DNA of 64,000 nt from JADJRG01 sp964474905 (GCA_964474905.1 CAYYUP010000025.1:1-64000), one strand, 5' to 3'. Counted from the stretch's first letter, positions 45,719 to 54,725 are shown. Notes: generated by a model not told the origin, from the letters alone. Numbers and translations: made by a program.

Positions 45719-47077
45719 CTAGCGCCGCTGTGAGCGACCGCGGCCGCCCCCACCGTGACGACCGCCTCCGCCTTGGCGACCGCCTCCGCCCTGGCGATGG
45801 CCGCCTCCGCCTCCGCCTCCGCGACGTCCGCTGTTGCCTCGGCCGAAGTTTTTAGGCGCAGGCATGGTCGATCGCTTCGCGTCTTCGCAGTGGAACTCGT
45901 GCTCCAAGTCGGCCTCGATCTCTTCGCCCAAGAGACGCTCGATCGCCCGCAGCAGGGCGCGGTCCTCCGCGGTGCAGAAGGAGATCGCATCACCCTCGGC
46001 GCCGGCTCGGGCGGTGCGACCGATCCTATGTACATAGGTTTCGGCCTCCATCGGCAGGTCGTAGTTGATCACGTGGGTGATATCGTCGACGTCTAAGCCG
46101 CGGGCGGCGACATCGGTGGCGACGAGCACCTGGAAGCGGCCGCCCTTAAAGCCGTCGAGCGCCCGGGTACGGGCCGCCTGGCTCTTATTGCCGTGGATCG
46201 CCGCGCAGCGGATACCGGCATCTTGGAGCTTGTCGACGACCCGATTAGCGGCGTACTTCATCTGTGTAAAGACGATCGCCTTGTTGAGGTTGGCGGCGCT
46301 CAGGAGGTTGACGAGGACGATGTCCTTGTCGCGCTTGTCGACAAAGAGCACCTTTTGGGCGATGCGTTCGACGGCGGGTTTTTCGGGGGTGATGGTGACT
46401 CGCACGGGGTCGTGCACCATCGTCTGTGCGAGCGCGACCATCTTTGGGGCCATCGTCGCCGAGAAGAAGAGGGTTTGACGCTCTGCGGGGATCTGGGCGA
46501 GCACTCGCTTGATGTCGGGGATGAAGCCCATGTCGAGCATGCGGTCGACCTCGTCGAGCACAAAGACCTCGACCGAGCCCAGGTTGATGAAGCCCTGTTG
46601 CATCAGATCGAGCAGTCGGCCTGGGGTGGCGACGAGCATGTCGACGCCGCGGCCGAGCGCTTTGACCTGGTGGAATTGGCTGACGCCGCCAAAGATCACC
46701 GTATGGCTAAGACGGAGGAAGCGCCCGTAGGACTGGATGCTGCTGCCGATTTGGGCCGCGAGCTCGCGGGTGGGTGCGAGGATGAGGGCTCGCGGTGCGC
46801 CGCGCATTGGCCTCTGGCTGCTGGCGGCGAGGCGCTGGAGCATCGGTAGGGTAAAGGCGGCTGTCTTGCCGGTGCCTGTTTGGGCGCAGCCGAGAAGGTC
46901 GCGGCCACCCAAGAGGTGCTCGATGCACTGCTCTTGGATCGGTGTCGGCGAGGTGTATCCGGCGTCGGCGATGGCCCGCTGGAGTTCGGGCCTGAGCGCC
47001 GCAAAGACACCCTTTGGGGCCGGGAGATCCGATGGATCACGGTTGGTGCGCGAGGGCGCGGGGGCGGTCGTTTTCAT
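45719..47077 (-). CDS. DEAD-box RNA helicase with RGG-type tail (RhlE-like)
   Basis: 452 residues from the ATG at 47077. Motifs in order: Q-motif PTPIQ (44-48), Walker A AQTGTGKT (65-72), PTRELA, the DEAD box reading DEVD (about 170), SAT, and HRIGRTARAG for motif VI. The C-terminus is a Gly/Arg/His-rich tail (GGGGRQGGGGRHGGGGRG) typical of RNA-binding helicases. It unwinds RNA duplexes with ATP, in ribosome assembly, RNA decay or cold adaptation. Ala-to-Val in DEAD is a tolerated change. It lies alone and converges on the terminator at 45642-45676. Confidence 0.93.
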   Translation of the reverse strand: MKTTAPAPSRTNRDPSDLPAPKGVFAALRPELQRAIADAGYTSPTPIQEQCIEHLLGGRDLLGCAQTGTGKTAAFTLPMLQRLAASSQRPMRGAPRALILAPTRELAAQIGSSIQSYGRFLRLSHTVIFGGVSQFHQVKALGRGVDMLVATPGRLLDLMQQGFINLGSVEVFVLDEVDRMLDMGFIPDIKRVLAQIPAERQTLFFSATMAPKMVALAQTMVHDPVRVTITPEKPAVERIAQKVLFVDKRDKDIVLVNLLSAANLNKAIVFTQMKYAANRVVDKLQDAGIRCAAIHGNKSQAARTRALDGFKGGRFQVLVATDVAARGLDVDDITHVINYDLPMEAETYVHRIGRTARAGAEGDAISFCTAEDRALLRAIERLLGEEIEADLEHEFHCEDAKRSTMPAPKNFGRGNSGRRGGGGGGGHRQGGGGRQGGGGRHGGGGRGRSQRR

Positions 47078-47307
47078 AGTTGTCCTGGTCCGGCATGCAC
47101 AGATCTCTGGCTGCCGGACGCCTGGAGAAGAAAGGGACGCGTAGATGCGGCAACGGGGAGGCCCCGAGTGGAAGGGGGCTCCCCGATGAGCGCGGGGTCC
47201 TGCTCTAGGCCCCTGCGAATCGCGCACAACCTACACGCCCGCTCGGCTGGTGGCAAGCCATCAGCAGCGGAGGGCTGCGCGCCGGGCGGCTTGCGCCCGC
47301 AGCGTGG

Positions 47308-47808
47308 TCAGGCCGAGTGCTCGGAGATCCAGCGGTTCATCAGCGAAGCGCTGTCGTTCCAGCCGGTGGTCATCTCTTTTTCGGTGGTTTTTTCGATCAT
47401 CTTGCCGATGCCGAAGATTTTGGCTTCGATCGTGATCTCGGCGAGACGGCGGCATTTGCCGTCGCCAGCGTCCTCGATGCGGACTGTGCCCTCCATGCGC
47501 ATCTTCTCGGCCATCGTGCCGGGGCGCATTTTCCAGCGCCAGATCTTGGCGGCGGCGTCGAAGTTGCCGGTCTCTTCGTAGCCAAAATTGTCGCCTAGGA
47601 TCTTGCGGACAGGTCGCGGTAGATCGACCTTTGGCTCGCCGCGCACGACCCTCTCGATGTCCGGACCTTCGCTCTGACGCACGGTCTCGTACTTCGTGAA
47701 GTTCATGCCGTCGAGGTAGAGCCAGTGGTTAAACTTTTTGTCGAAGAAGATCTCCCAGAATCGCTCTGGGGTGCAGTTGATCACATGGTTGAGCTTGAGT
47801 GTCTTCAT
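47308..47808 (-). CDS. DUF2505/SRPBCC-family protein
   Basis: 166 residues with the hydrophobic-cavity START/SRPBCC pattern: MKTLKLNHVINCTPERFWEI at the start, a middle strand region with FNHWLYLDGMNF and a long C-terminal helix (IGKMIEKTTEKEMTTGW). DUF2505 members are common in Actinobacteria and myxobacteria and are thought to bind lipids or hydrophobic ligands. No signal peptide, so probably cytoplasmic. It precedes (in transcription it follows) the P450 gene with a 65-bp gap, so the two may be cotranscribed. Confidence 0.82.
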   Translation of the reverse strand: MKTLKLNHVINCTPERFWEIFFDKKFNHWLYLDGMNFTKYETVRQSEGPDIERVVRGEPKVDLPRPVRKILGDNFGYEETGNFDAAAKIWRWKMRPGTMAEKMRMEGTVRIEDAGDGKCRRLAEITIEAKIFGIGKMIEKTTEKEMTTGWNDSASLMNRWISEHSA

Positions 47809-47873
47809 CGCGGGTTACGGGTCTTTGGGGCAGGTGTTTCGGGTGCAGGGAATTCGAGGTCAGCGGGGGCGCT

Positions 47874-49088
47874 TTAGTGACCGCGGACCGGCAGGGTGGT
47901 CACTCCGTGCATCATGCGCGATGGCTTCCAGATGAGCTCGCTCTTGGGGACCGCTGTGGTGATGTCGGGTCGTCGGCGCAGGAGAGCGGTGATGGCCTCG
48001 AAGACCTCCATGCGCGAGAGCCGGGTGCCGAGGCAGGAGTGCACGCCAGCGCCGAAGGCGATGTGTGTTCGGTTGTCGCGCTCGATGTCAAAGGTGTCGG
48101 GGTCTGGGAATGCTTCGGGGTCGCGGTTGGCGGCGAGCAGCGAGACAAAGACCTGGTCGCCGACCGCAAGCGAATGCCCGTGCAGCTCAGTGGGGATGCG
48201 GGCGAAGCGGACCGACGCGAGATCGGCAGCGCCGTCGAAGCGAAGCACCTCTTCGAGCATTGGCGCGTAGGCCCGAGGATCGGCGAGTAGCTGGGTACGC
48301 AGCTGCGGGCGCTCGTCGATCGTCAAGAAACAATTGGAGAGCAGGTTGACCGTCGTCTCGTGGCCCGAGAGGAAGAGCAGCAGCATCATCGAGTGGAGTT
48401 CGACGCGGCTGAGACGCTCGCCGTTGTCGGTACGGGCGTGTACGAGGCGGGAGAGGAGCGTGTCGTTGGAGTTTTTCTCGAGGGTGTCGATATAGGGGTC
48501 GATGAGGTCGCGAAGGCCGTTGGCAGCCCCGAGCATGCGCGGCAGGCTGTCGGCGATCACATCTGCGCCCCAGCCGGCGAGCTGCGGCTCGACGCTTTTG
48601 GGTACCCCGAGCATCTCGCAGATCAGTCGGATAGGCAGCGGTGTCGCAAAGTCGAGGATCAGATCGAAGTCGTCGCGGCCGTCGAGCGTCTCGATGATCT
48701 CTGCGACGATGGTGCGGGCTCGATCACGGAGGGTCTCGACGATCCGCGACGAAAATGCGCGATTGACCAGGCGCCGCAACCGTGTGTGCTCGGGCGGGTC
48801 GCGGTGCACCATGTCGTGGGTGATGAGTTCGAGCCCGCGCGGCTGTGGACCCGAGGGTTTGGCGCCGGGCAGGGCTCGCTTGTCGCGGATAAAGGTAGAT
48901 GTGTCGCGAAGCACCTCTACACTGCCCTCGTAGCTGAGCACGAGCCACGAGGCCTTGCCCGAGAAGGGGTCGGTGAACCGGTGCACAGGGCCAACTGCGC
49001 GCATCTCTTTGTAGCGCAGGTGGATGTTGGCTCGCGCCTCTGGCGAGACGATGTCGAAGCGGTCGAGTGGGGGGATCGAGAGGTTCAT
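47874..49088 (-). CDS. Cytochrome P450 (second)
   Basis: 404 residues from the ATG at 49088; the frame is open to 49151 but the first residues would be non-homologous. The I-helix motif is LLFLSGHETTVNLL, ExxR is in LEEVLRF, and the haem loop is FGAGVHSCLG with C352 as the iron ligand. It is soluble, about 30-35 percent-like in motif layout to the P450 at 11331 but clearly distinct; the two share the same length and order. Redox partners are not in the window. The SRPBCC gene lies 65 bp downstream on the same strand, which could supply or bind the hydrophobic substrate. Confidence 0.94.
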   Translation of the reverse strand: MNLSIPPLDRFDIVSPEARANIHLRYKEMRAVGPVHRFTDPFSGKASWLVLSYEGSVEVLRDTSTFIRDKRALPGAKPSGPQPRGLELITHDMVHRDPPEHTRLRRLVNRAFSSRIVETLRDRARTIVAEIIETLDGRDDFDLILDFATPLPIRLICEMLGVPKSVEPQLAGWGADVIADSLPRMLGAANGLRDLIDPYIDTLEKNSNDTLLSRLVHARTDNGERLSRVELHSMMLLLFLSGHETTVNLLSNCFLTIDERPQLRTQLLADPRAYAPMLEEVLRFDGAADLASVRFARIPTELHGHSLAVGDQVFVSLLAANRDPEAFPDPDTFDIERDNRTHIAFGAGVHSCLGTRLSRMEVFEAITALLRRRPDITTAVPKSELIWKPSRMMHGVTTLPVRGH

Positions 49089-49202
49089 GGAGGGACCACG
49101 ATCACGCCGTAAAGGGACCGTTTGAGGCTCCTCGCGTGGCTCTGCGAGCATGTCCTGTCCCTAGGCAGGTGTCAATACGGAGCCGCCGCTGAGGGCCGCG
49201 GT

Positions 49203-49835
49203 TTAGGGCCTTGTAGCGGCCTTTATCTGTGCGAGCAGGTCATCGACTGAAGGTCTGTCCTTGGGATTTTCGCCGACGTAACGGTAGGCGATCGTGCCGT
49301 CCTGTTTGATGACGAAGCTCGCCGGATGGGCGATGTCTTTGCCGACATGTTCGACCCCGTAGGCGCGAATTGCGGTCATTTTTGGATCGCTGAGGAGCGG
49401 AAAGCTCAGGCCGAGCTTGGCGACAAAGGTCTCGCTCGTGTCGGTGGCGTCGATGGAGATGGCGATCACCGTCGCCTTAGCTGCCTTGAAACCACCTAGC
49501 TTGTCTTGCAGCTCACCGAGCTGCTTGTAGCAAAAGGGTCACCAATAGCCGCGGTAGAAGATGGCGAGCACCGGGCCTTTGGCGCGGGCGCTCTCGAGAT
49601 CAAACGAGGTCTCGCCGGTTCCCTTGAGCACGAGGGGCGGCGCTTTGTCGCCGATCGCGGGAACATTGGTGAGAAGGTCCTCAGCCTTTGGGGTGTCTAC
49701 AGACGCCACTGCGGCCTTTTCGGGCGCCATTGCTGTGCTGTCTTCGAGCGCAGGTGCAGACCCAGACCCGCACGCGGTGAGCAGGGCGAGCGCTCCGGCG
49801 AGTGCTCCAATTTTGCTGTGAGCCGACGTATGCAT
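49203..49835 (-). CDS. Probable selenoprotein: peroxiredoxin-like (AhpC/TSA) lipoprotein with in-frame UGA at the peroxidatic Cys
   Basis: 210 residues if UGA is read as selenocysteine. The ATG at 49835 begins a lipoprotein signal (ALAGALALLTACGSG). The thioredoxin-fold core has GPVLAIFYRGYW, then UGA (49541-49539, residue 99), then PFCYKQL. In Cys relatives this is GYWCPFC, so UGA replaces the catalytic Cys in a U-x-x-C motif with C102. The frame stays open on both sides, and the C-terminal half (VIAISIDATDT, HPASFVIKQDGTIAYRY) is intact peroxiredoxin. A hairpin fits a bacterial SECIS 21 nt downstream. A base error or a pseudogene remain alternatives. It likely reduces peroxides or disulfides in the envelope. 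Confidence 0.85.
49508..49541 (-). promoter_or_regulatory. Candidate bacterial SECIS element with the UGA codon
   Basis: Downstream of the UGA on the coding strand, GCAGCUC-GGU-GAGCUGC forms a perfect 7-bp stem with a three-base GGU loop (49524 down to 49508). The first loop G lies 21 nt after the UGA, in the spacing known for bacterial SECIS, whose apical loop starts with G. SelB binding is inferred. Confidence 0.7.
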
Positions 49836-49973
49836 CGGCGCCGACGATAGCTCTGCACAGGGCTCCGGCATAGGGCTCTGGAGAGGTCTCCAGCGATAAT
49901 TGCGTCGGCCTGGGGCGCTTCGTTGTGATTGGTCGCTAGTGATCCTGTCACCTTGTGTCTACCCTTGCAGCGG

Positions 49974-51212
49974 ATGTACGGGGGGATCATCGCTGGGGGG
50001 ATCGCGCTTGGCTGCGCGGTTTTCTGGCTGCGGGCTCGTCATCGTCTTCGGCTGCGATCTCGCTTTTTGCTCGGGGAGCCGCGGAGCGCAGAGGCCGAGC
50101 TGAGCGCTCGCGCAGGCGTCGATCTGCGGCGCTTCTTTATCCTCAGTCAGCGCCTGCTTTGGGGGCAAACCCAGCCGGATATCTTTAGGGTCGACCTCAA
50201 AGCGATCATGGCCGAGCTCCTCCGTGAGTACGAGGGCTTCTTTCTCGCCCACGTGCTGGTTGCCTTTATCCTGCGGGAGCAGGGCGCCGACGAGGAGGCA
50301 GAGCGGGCGCTCGCGCGGGCGCGGCAGCTCGAGGCCGCCGAGTCGCTGCCGCCCGGGCACTCGCTTGCCCACCTCTTGCCGACGGCGGAGGAGTGGGCTG
50401 GAGTGGCCCCTGAGGCTCTTCTACAGGAGGTCGTGCCTGGGGTGATTTGGCGGGTGCCCGCCTATTTTTGCCACGGCGAGTCCTGCTTCCACCAGGTCAG
50501 CAATGCGACCATCGTTCGCCGTCGAAACGGCCGTCTGGTGATCTACAACCCGGTCGCGGTGACGCCCGAGATCCGCGACCAGATCCTCGCACTCGGCGAA
50601 GTCACCCATCTGGTGATCGCCACAAAATTCCACAACCACTTTATCGCCGCTTCGCAGCAGGCGTTCCCCGGGGCCAAGACCTACGGGGTCACCGGCCACA
50701 GCAAGAACCCACCCTCGGCTCACCTTCATTTCGACGGTTTTTTACGCGAGGGGCAGCCGCTCTTTCCCGGCGAGATCGACGAATTCGCCTTTGGCGGCCA
50801 CGAGTTCGAGGAGGTGGTGATGATCCACCGCGACAGCCATACGGCGATCCTCCACGACCTGCTCGTCAGCAATCGCGCCGGGCTCGAGGGTCATACCTTT
50901 TGGCTCCGCCTCTACGCCTTTTGTTGGGGCATCGACGAGCGTGTCGGGGTGCTCAGCTATCAGGTGATCCTGTGGACAAGATTTTTCTCGGTTCGCCGCA
51001 CTGTGCGTGCCCTGCTGCTCGCCGATGTCGAGCGGGTTCTCGTCGCCCACGGGCCTGTGGTGCCGGCGCCCGGAGAGAGCCCGCAGTTGCACCGCGCACT
51101 CGGCTGGATCTGCAAGCTCGGGGCGGTCGAGCACCTGGTACTCATCCGCGACTTCTTTGGTGGTCAGCCGACCTTCCTCCGCGACTTCATTCGTTTCCAG
51201 CTGCGCGGCTAA
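49974..51212 (+). CDS. Single-TM protein with DUF4336-like metallo-beta-lactamase-type domain
   Basis: 412 residues from the ATG at 49974, which opens one TM helix (MYGGIIAGGIALGCAVFWLR). Residues 50-150 are helical with a possible TPR (AHVLVAFILREQGADEEAERALARA). The C-terminal half resembles DUF4336/MBL-fold proteins: THLVIATKFHNHFIAASQQA, then AKTYGVTGHSKNPPSA and EFEEVVMIHRDSHTAILHDL. The canonical HxHxDH motif is not complete (HNHF seen). Likely a membrane-tethered, cytoplasm-facing enzyme or binding protein. A LolA-like gene follows 63 bp downstream and may be cotranscribed. Divergent from the selenoprotein gene. Confidence 0.72.
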   Translation: MYGGIIAGGIALGCAVFWLRARHRLRLRSRFLLGEPRSAEAELSARAGVDLRRFFILSQRLLWGQTQPDIFRVDLKAIMAELLREYEGFFLAHVLVAFILREQGADEEAERALARARQLEAAESLPPGHSLAHLLPTAEEWAGVAPEALLQEVVPGVIWRVPAYFCHGESCFHQVSNATIVRRRNGRLVIYNPVAVTPEIRDQILALGEVTHLVIATKFHNHFIAASQQAFPGAKTYGVTGHSKNPPSAHLHFDGFLREGQPLFPGEIDEFAFGGHEFEEVVMIHRDSHTAILHDLLVSNRAGLEGHTFWLRLYAFCWGIDERVGVLSYQVILWTRFFSVRRTVRALLLADVERVLVAHGPVVPAPGESPQLHRALGWICKLGAVEHLVLIRDFFGGQPTFLRDFIRFQLRG

Positions 51213-51275
51213 AAAATACGCCGCCCGCTCGCCACCGCCTTGTCTGCGGAGGGAGTCCTTGCCTACCCTTTGCGC

Positions 51276-52031
51276 ATGGCAAATCGGGTCCTTGGGGAGG
51301 CGTTACTCGCCCGTGCGATCGAGCGTCACGGTGGTCAAGAACTCTGGCAGCGCGTCCGCGGGATCGACTTTGTCGTCCGCTCGCTCGGCGGGCCCTTGCC
51401 CCGAGCGAAGGGCTTGCATCGGATCCTCGAACTGCCGCAGCGGGTGCGGGTTGAGCCCCAAAGTGGGCGTGTGATCTGGCCCGAGTGGCCGCGCTCGGGC
51501 CTGCGAGGTGTGTACCAAGGCGGCCGTGTGGCGATCGTCTCGCAGTCGACCCTTGCGGGCAGCGAGCCCTTTCCTGCCGAATCTCATCGGCTCACCTTTG
51601 CGGGTCTACGAAAGTGGCGGCGGTGGAAACAACTCGATGCGCTCTATTTCTTCGGTTATGCCCTGGCGCATTACTTGGCGCTGCCCTTTTCGTTGGCGAG
51701 CGCAGAGCTGATCTTTGCTCGACGTTTGGCGGACGGCGGCGGTGAGTTGTGGTTTCGTTTTCCTCCGGGGTGGCATACCCACGGTCGCACCGAGGGCTTT
51801 CGTTTTGATCGATCGGGCCTCCTGGTGCGTCACGACTACCGGGCAGAGATCATCGGCCAGGTTGCGTGCGGGGCCCATCGTTCGCTCGATTATCTCGAGG
51901 TCGAGGGTTTGCTGGTGGCGCAGCGGCGACGGGTGAGCGCAAAGATAGGCCACTCGTGGCGGGCCCCGTGCACGCCGATTCCGGTGCTGGGCGCCGACCT
52001 AGAGTCCTGGAGCATTGAGCTCGGGGACTAA
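51276..52031 (+). CDS. Unknown protein, LolA/DUF620-like
   Basis: 251 residues from the ATG at 51276; a TTG at 51240 is possible. It lacks an obvious signal peptide. The opening ARAIERHGGQELWQRVRGID matches the 'A-HGG-E-W-x-V' start common in LolA-like/outer-membrane-lipid-sorting folds of unknown function. The rest shows extended strands (LRGVYQGGRVAIVSQSTLAG) and HTHGRTEGFRFDRSGLLVRH. It probably binds lipids or hydrophobic ligands. It follows the DUF4336-like gene on the same strand. Confidence 0.65.
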   Translation: MANRVLGEALLARAIERHGGQELWQRVRGIDFVVRSLGGPLPRAKGLHRILELPQRVRVEPQSGRVIWPEWPRSGLRGVYQGGRVAIVSQSTLAGSEPFPAESHRLTFAGLRKWRRWKQLDALYFFGYALAHYLALPFSLASAELIFARRLADGGGELWFRFPPGWHTHGRTEGFRFDRSGLLVRHDYRAEIIGQVACGAHRSLDYLEVEGLLVAQRRRVSAKIGHSWRAPCTPIPVLGADLESWSIELGD

Positions 52032-52072
52032 ACGGACTGATCGGACTAAACGGACTGATCGGACTAAGCGGG
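52027..52072. repeat. 18-bp tandem repeat at the 3' end of the LolA-like gene
   Basis: ACTAAACGGACTGATCGG occurs at 52027-52044 and 52045-52062, then a partial third unit. The stop codon (52029-52031) lies inside the first unit, so extra units would not alter the protein. Confidence 0.85.
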
Positions 52073-52093
52073 CGGCGGACTGACGAAGAAAGT

Positions 52094-53680
52094 TCAGGCC
52101 TTTGGACCGTGCACGGCCAGGTCGGCTGTGAGGGCGAGCAGCCAGCGGGCGTGGCCGGCCATCATCTGCAGCGATGTCAGCTCTTTTTCGCTTTCGGGTG
52201 CGAAGTAGCCGGTGCCGAGGTTGGCGACGGGGATGCCGACAGCGAGGAATGGGTCGACGCCCGTGCCTCCGCGGATAGGTTGGGTGATCGTCGCGACCTC
52301 TGCGGCGGCGCCGGCCCTCTGTGCGGCCTGGGCGAGCCCAGGGTGGGCTGCGAGCTGAGGGCCCATACTGACGTACTGGTGCTTGGTGTCGACGGAGCGC
52401 TCGCCTGCGAGGCCGCAGACGTGGGCGATTCGCCGCTCTAGCCGCTCTGGATCGAAGTCACGGAGGCGAATGTCGAGGCGGATCCCCTGCTCTGTCGGCA
52501 GGGCGCGATAGGGTTGGGAGTAACCGTCGCGACCGGCGGAATCTTCGGCAGCGAGCGTGAAGCCGGGGTCGGAGGTGAGGAAGTGGTGGACCCAGCGCAG
52601 CATGTCCTCGACGGCGCCGCCGGCTGTCGCTTCGCCGCCGGGCTCGAGTGACCAGGAGGCGCCGCGGATCCGGTGGGGATCGACCACTGCGGCGAGGGCC
52701 TCGCGGACCCGTGACTCGGCACCCTCGGCGATCCAGAGGTGTAGTTCGGCGTCGCAATCGCGGAGCGAATCGGAGGCGAAACGGATGATCGTCGCCTCGG
52801 CGGGATCGAGTGCGGCTTGCCAGAGCGCGGCGAGCCGGGTGGCGGGTCGATGACCCTCGGCGGCCGCGGTCGCCCCGTGGGAATTGACGCCGCCGATCTT
52901 CGCCACCCACGGTTTGGGTGCGGTCGCCAGCACCCGGGCAGGGCGGGCCGGGAAGAGCACACTGGCTGCAGCGGCGTTAAAATTTTCGACGTTGATCTCG
53001 AAGGGCAGGATGCCGTCGATGGTGTAGCCCCAGCGGACGCCGCGGGCGGCCAGGCGATCCGCGAGCTCGATCACCGCGGCATCACGGCCAACCTCCTCGT
53101 CAGGGCGGGCGACGAAGATGAGCGGCGGCGCATCGACAGGCTCTTGCTCCGCTTGTTCGGCTTGTTCGGCTTGTTTGGCTCGCTCGGCGAGGACCGTTGC
53201 GAGTGTCATGCAGTGGGCGAGGCCGAGCTTGTCGTCGAGGCCGAAGGGGCGATCGCCGGGGCCGTAGACGATGTCTTGGTCGACAAAGGCGTGCATCGCC
53301 GGGTAGGTCGCGAGGCCCACCCGCACCGCGGGATTTTTTGGAAAGGGCACCGGGCTGCCGTCCCAGTCGCGGAGCACCCGAAGAGTATCCGGGACCGCGG
53401 TGCCGCGAGCCGTATCGAGGTGGACCATGAGGGCGATCGGCGCTCGGTCAACGCCGCGACCACGGCCGGGATAGCTCGCGATCACGTTGGCCGAGGCGTC
53501 GCGCTCGACCTCTGCGCCCAGGGCCTCGTGGAACCGAGCGAGCCTATCGGCGAGCACCCGCTGGCCCTGCGTCGTCGGGATCGTCTGGGAGCGTTCGTCG
53601 CTCTGGCTGTCGATCGCGACGACCTCGCGGAGGTGGCGGAGGCTGAGCTGCGCGAATGAGTCGTCGGCGGGCGCGGTCAT
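52094..53680 (-). CDS. M20-family tripeptide aminopeptidase-like metallopeptidase (PepT type)
   Basis: 528 residues from the ATG at 53680 (MTAPADDSFAQLSLRHLREV). Zinc-site motifs in order: MVHLDTA, FGLDDKLGLAH, ARPDEEVGRDA, and near the C-terminus PIRGGTGVDPFLAVGIPVAN. This fits PepT-like M20B enzymes, which remove N-terminal residues from tripeptides and use two zinc ions. It is longer than typical PepT (about 410 residues), partly because of inserts including an AEQ repeat. No signal peptide, so cytoplasmic. It stands alone. Confidence 0.87.
   Translation of the reverse strand: MTAPADDSFAQLSLRHLREVVAIDSQSDERSQTIPTTQGQRVLADRLARFHEALGAEVERDASANVIASYPGRGRGVDRAPIALMVHLDTARGTAVPDTLRVLRDWDGSPVPFPKNPAVRVGLATYPAMHAFVDQDIVYGPGDRPFGLDDKLGLAHCMTLATVLAERAKQAEQAEQAEQEPVDAPPLIFVARPDEEVGRDAAVIELADRLAARGVRWGYTIDGILPFEINVENFNAAAASVLFPARPARVLATAPKPWVAKIGGVNSHGATAAAEGHRPATRLAALWQAALDPAEATIIRFASDSLRDCDAELHLWIAEGAESRVREALAAVVDPHRIRGASWSLEPGGEATAGGAVEDMLRWVHHFLTSDPGFTLAAEDSAGRDGYSQPYRALPTEQGIRLDIRLRDFDPERLERRIAHVCGLAGERSVDTKHQYVSMGPQLAAHPGLAQAAQRAGAAAEVATITQPIRGGTGVDPFLAVGIPVANLGTGYFAPESEKELTSLQMMAGHARWLLALTADLAVHGPKA
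53148..53185. repeat. Short in-frame tandem repeat in the M20 peptidase gene
   Basis: Roughly 9-bp units of GCTTGTTCG encode an AEQ tripeptide repeat in a surface insert of the peptidase. Confidence 0.6.
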
Positions 53681-53800
53681 CGGAGGGCATGATAGGTGCG
53701 CAGGTGTGGCCCCGGCAATCACCGAAGGGAGGTTCTTGCGGTGTTGGCCGGTGTCCGCGGGTGAGTGAACTCCGCCCCGTGGCGCGCTTCCGGGGCCGGT

Positions 53801-54619
53801 TTAGCCGGGCACTGGCGCGCAGATCTCGACCGCTTGATCCGAGTAAAAGAAGGCCTCGACATCGCCGTTTGAGCACAGGCCGACGTAGAGGTAGACGAGT
53901 TCGCCGATCGCCGTATCTTCGGCCTCGAAGAGGATCGAACCCCAGCCCCAGCCGACGCCGAGACAGGGCGCTGGGGTCCCTAGGTCCTCGATGATCACCG
54001 GGTCGTTGCGGATGTCGAGGATCGTCGATCCCGGCGGCAGGGCCATCTCGGCGGCTGCCTGCGAGATGGCGACGCCGGCCTCGATATTGGCTTCGATGAC
54101 GCCGCCATTGTCCTTGTCGACCAGCTCGTCACCGACATTCTCGTCTGACCAGGCCATCGAGTGGCCGTCGGCGACGGGCTCTAATGCCTGCACCTCGGCG
54201 ACGCTCTTGGGCATGTTGGCCGGCGGGTAGGCGTTTAGGAAGGTTTCGAGGAGGGCGTGAGGAGGGATGTCGCCCTCCATCAGGCAGCAGATGTCGTCGT
54301 TTGGATCGCAGGGCTCGCCGGTCGAGGAGGAGCCCGAACTCGAGCTTAGACCGCCGGTCGAGGTGCTCGTCGTTGTGTCGTCGGTGGTCGAGGTTTGCGA
54401 GTCGCCGGATGAGGAGGACGATGACGAAGAAGACGAAGAAGACGTGCTGGTCTCGCCGCCCGAGCTTGCGGATGTCGTGCCGGTGGTGGTCGTTGCACCG
54501 GCCGTCGTGAAGCCCGAGCCCTGGCTCATCGAGCTATCGCTCTCGGAGCTGCTGGGGTTGCAGGCAAAAAGGCCGGCGGCGATAAAAAGTGCGAGAGGCG
54601 AATGGCGATAGGACGGCAT
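53801..54619 (-). CDS. Ser/Thr-rich lipoprotein of unknown function
   Basis: 272 residues from the ATG at 54619, with a strong ribosome site (GGAGGAAAACC immediately upstream). The lipobox is LALFIAAGLFACNPS. A long Ser/Thr/Gly linker, with a run of serines from mixed codons, is followed by a compact domain with Cys (GEPCDPNDDICCLMEGDIPP), VLDIRNDPVIIEDLGTPAPC-like text near the middle, and DVEAFFYSDQAVEICAPVPG at the end. No known family. Shares the GGAGGAAAAYC ribosome site with the next gene upstream in the window (55136). Confidence 0.8.
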   Translation of the reverse strand: MPSYRHSPLALFIAAGLFACNPSSSESDSSMSQGSGFTTAGATTTTGTTSASSGGETSTSSSSSSSSSSSSGDSQTSTTDDTTTSTSTGGLSSSSGSSSTGEPCDPNDDICCLMEGDIPPHALLETFLNAYPPANMPKSVAEVQALEPVADGHSMAWSDENVGDELVDKDNGGVIEANIEAGVAISQAAAEMALPPGSTILDIRNDPVIIEDLGTPAPCLGVGWGWGSILFEAEDTAIGELVYLYVGLCSNGDVEAFFYSDQAVEICAPVPG

Positions 54620-54725
54620 GGTTTTCCTCCGTAGATTTTGGCATATCACGGTCAAAAAGTGGCCCTTGCGGTCGCGAGCGCGGCTTTGGCCAGAGGGCGT
54701 CTGCCTGCCGATCGGGTGACCTTTG

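Noticed and set aside
49539..49541. Reading the peroxiredoxin as two separate genes or a simple nonsense pseudogene
   Set aside because: The UGA falls exactly at the catalytic Cys, the flanking frame is intact and a SECIS-like hairpin follows; a random nonsense mutation is less likely, though not excluded.
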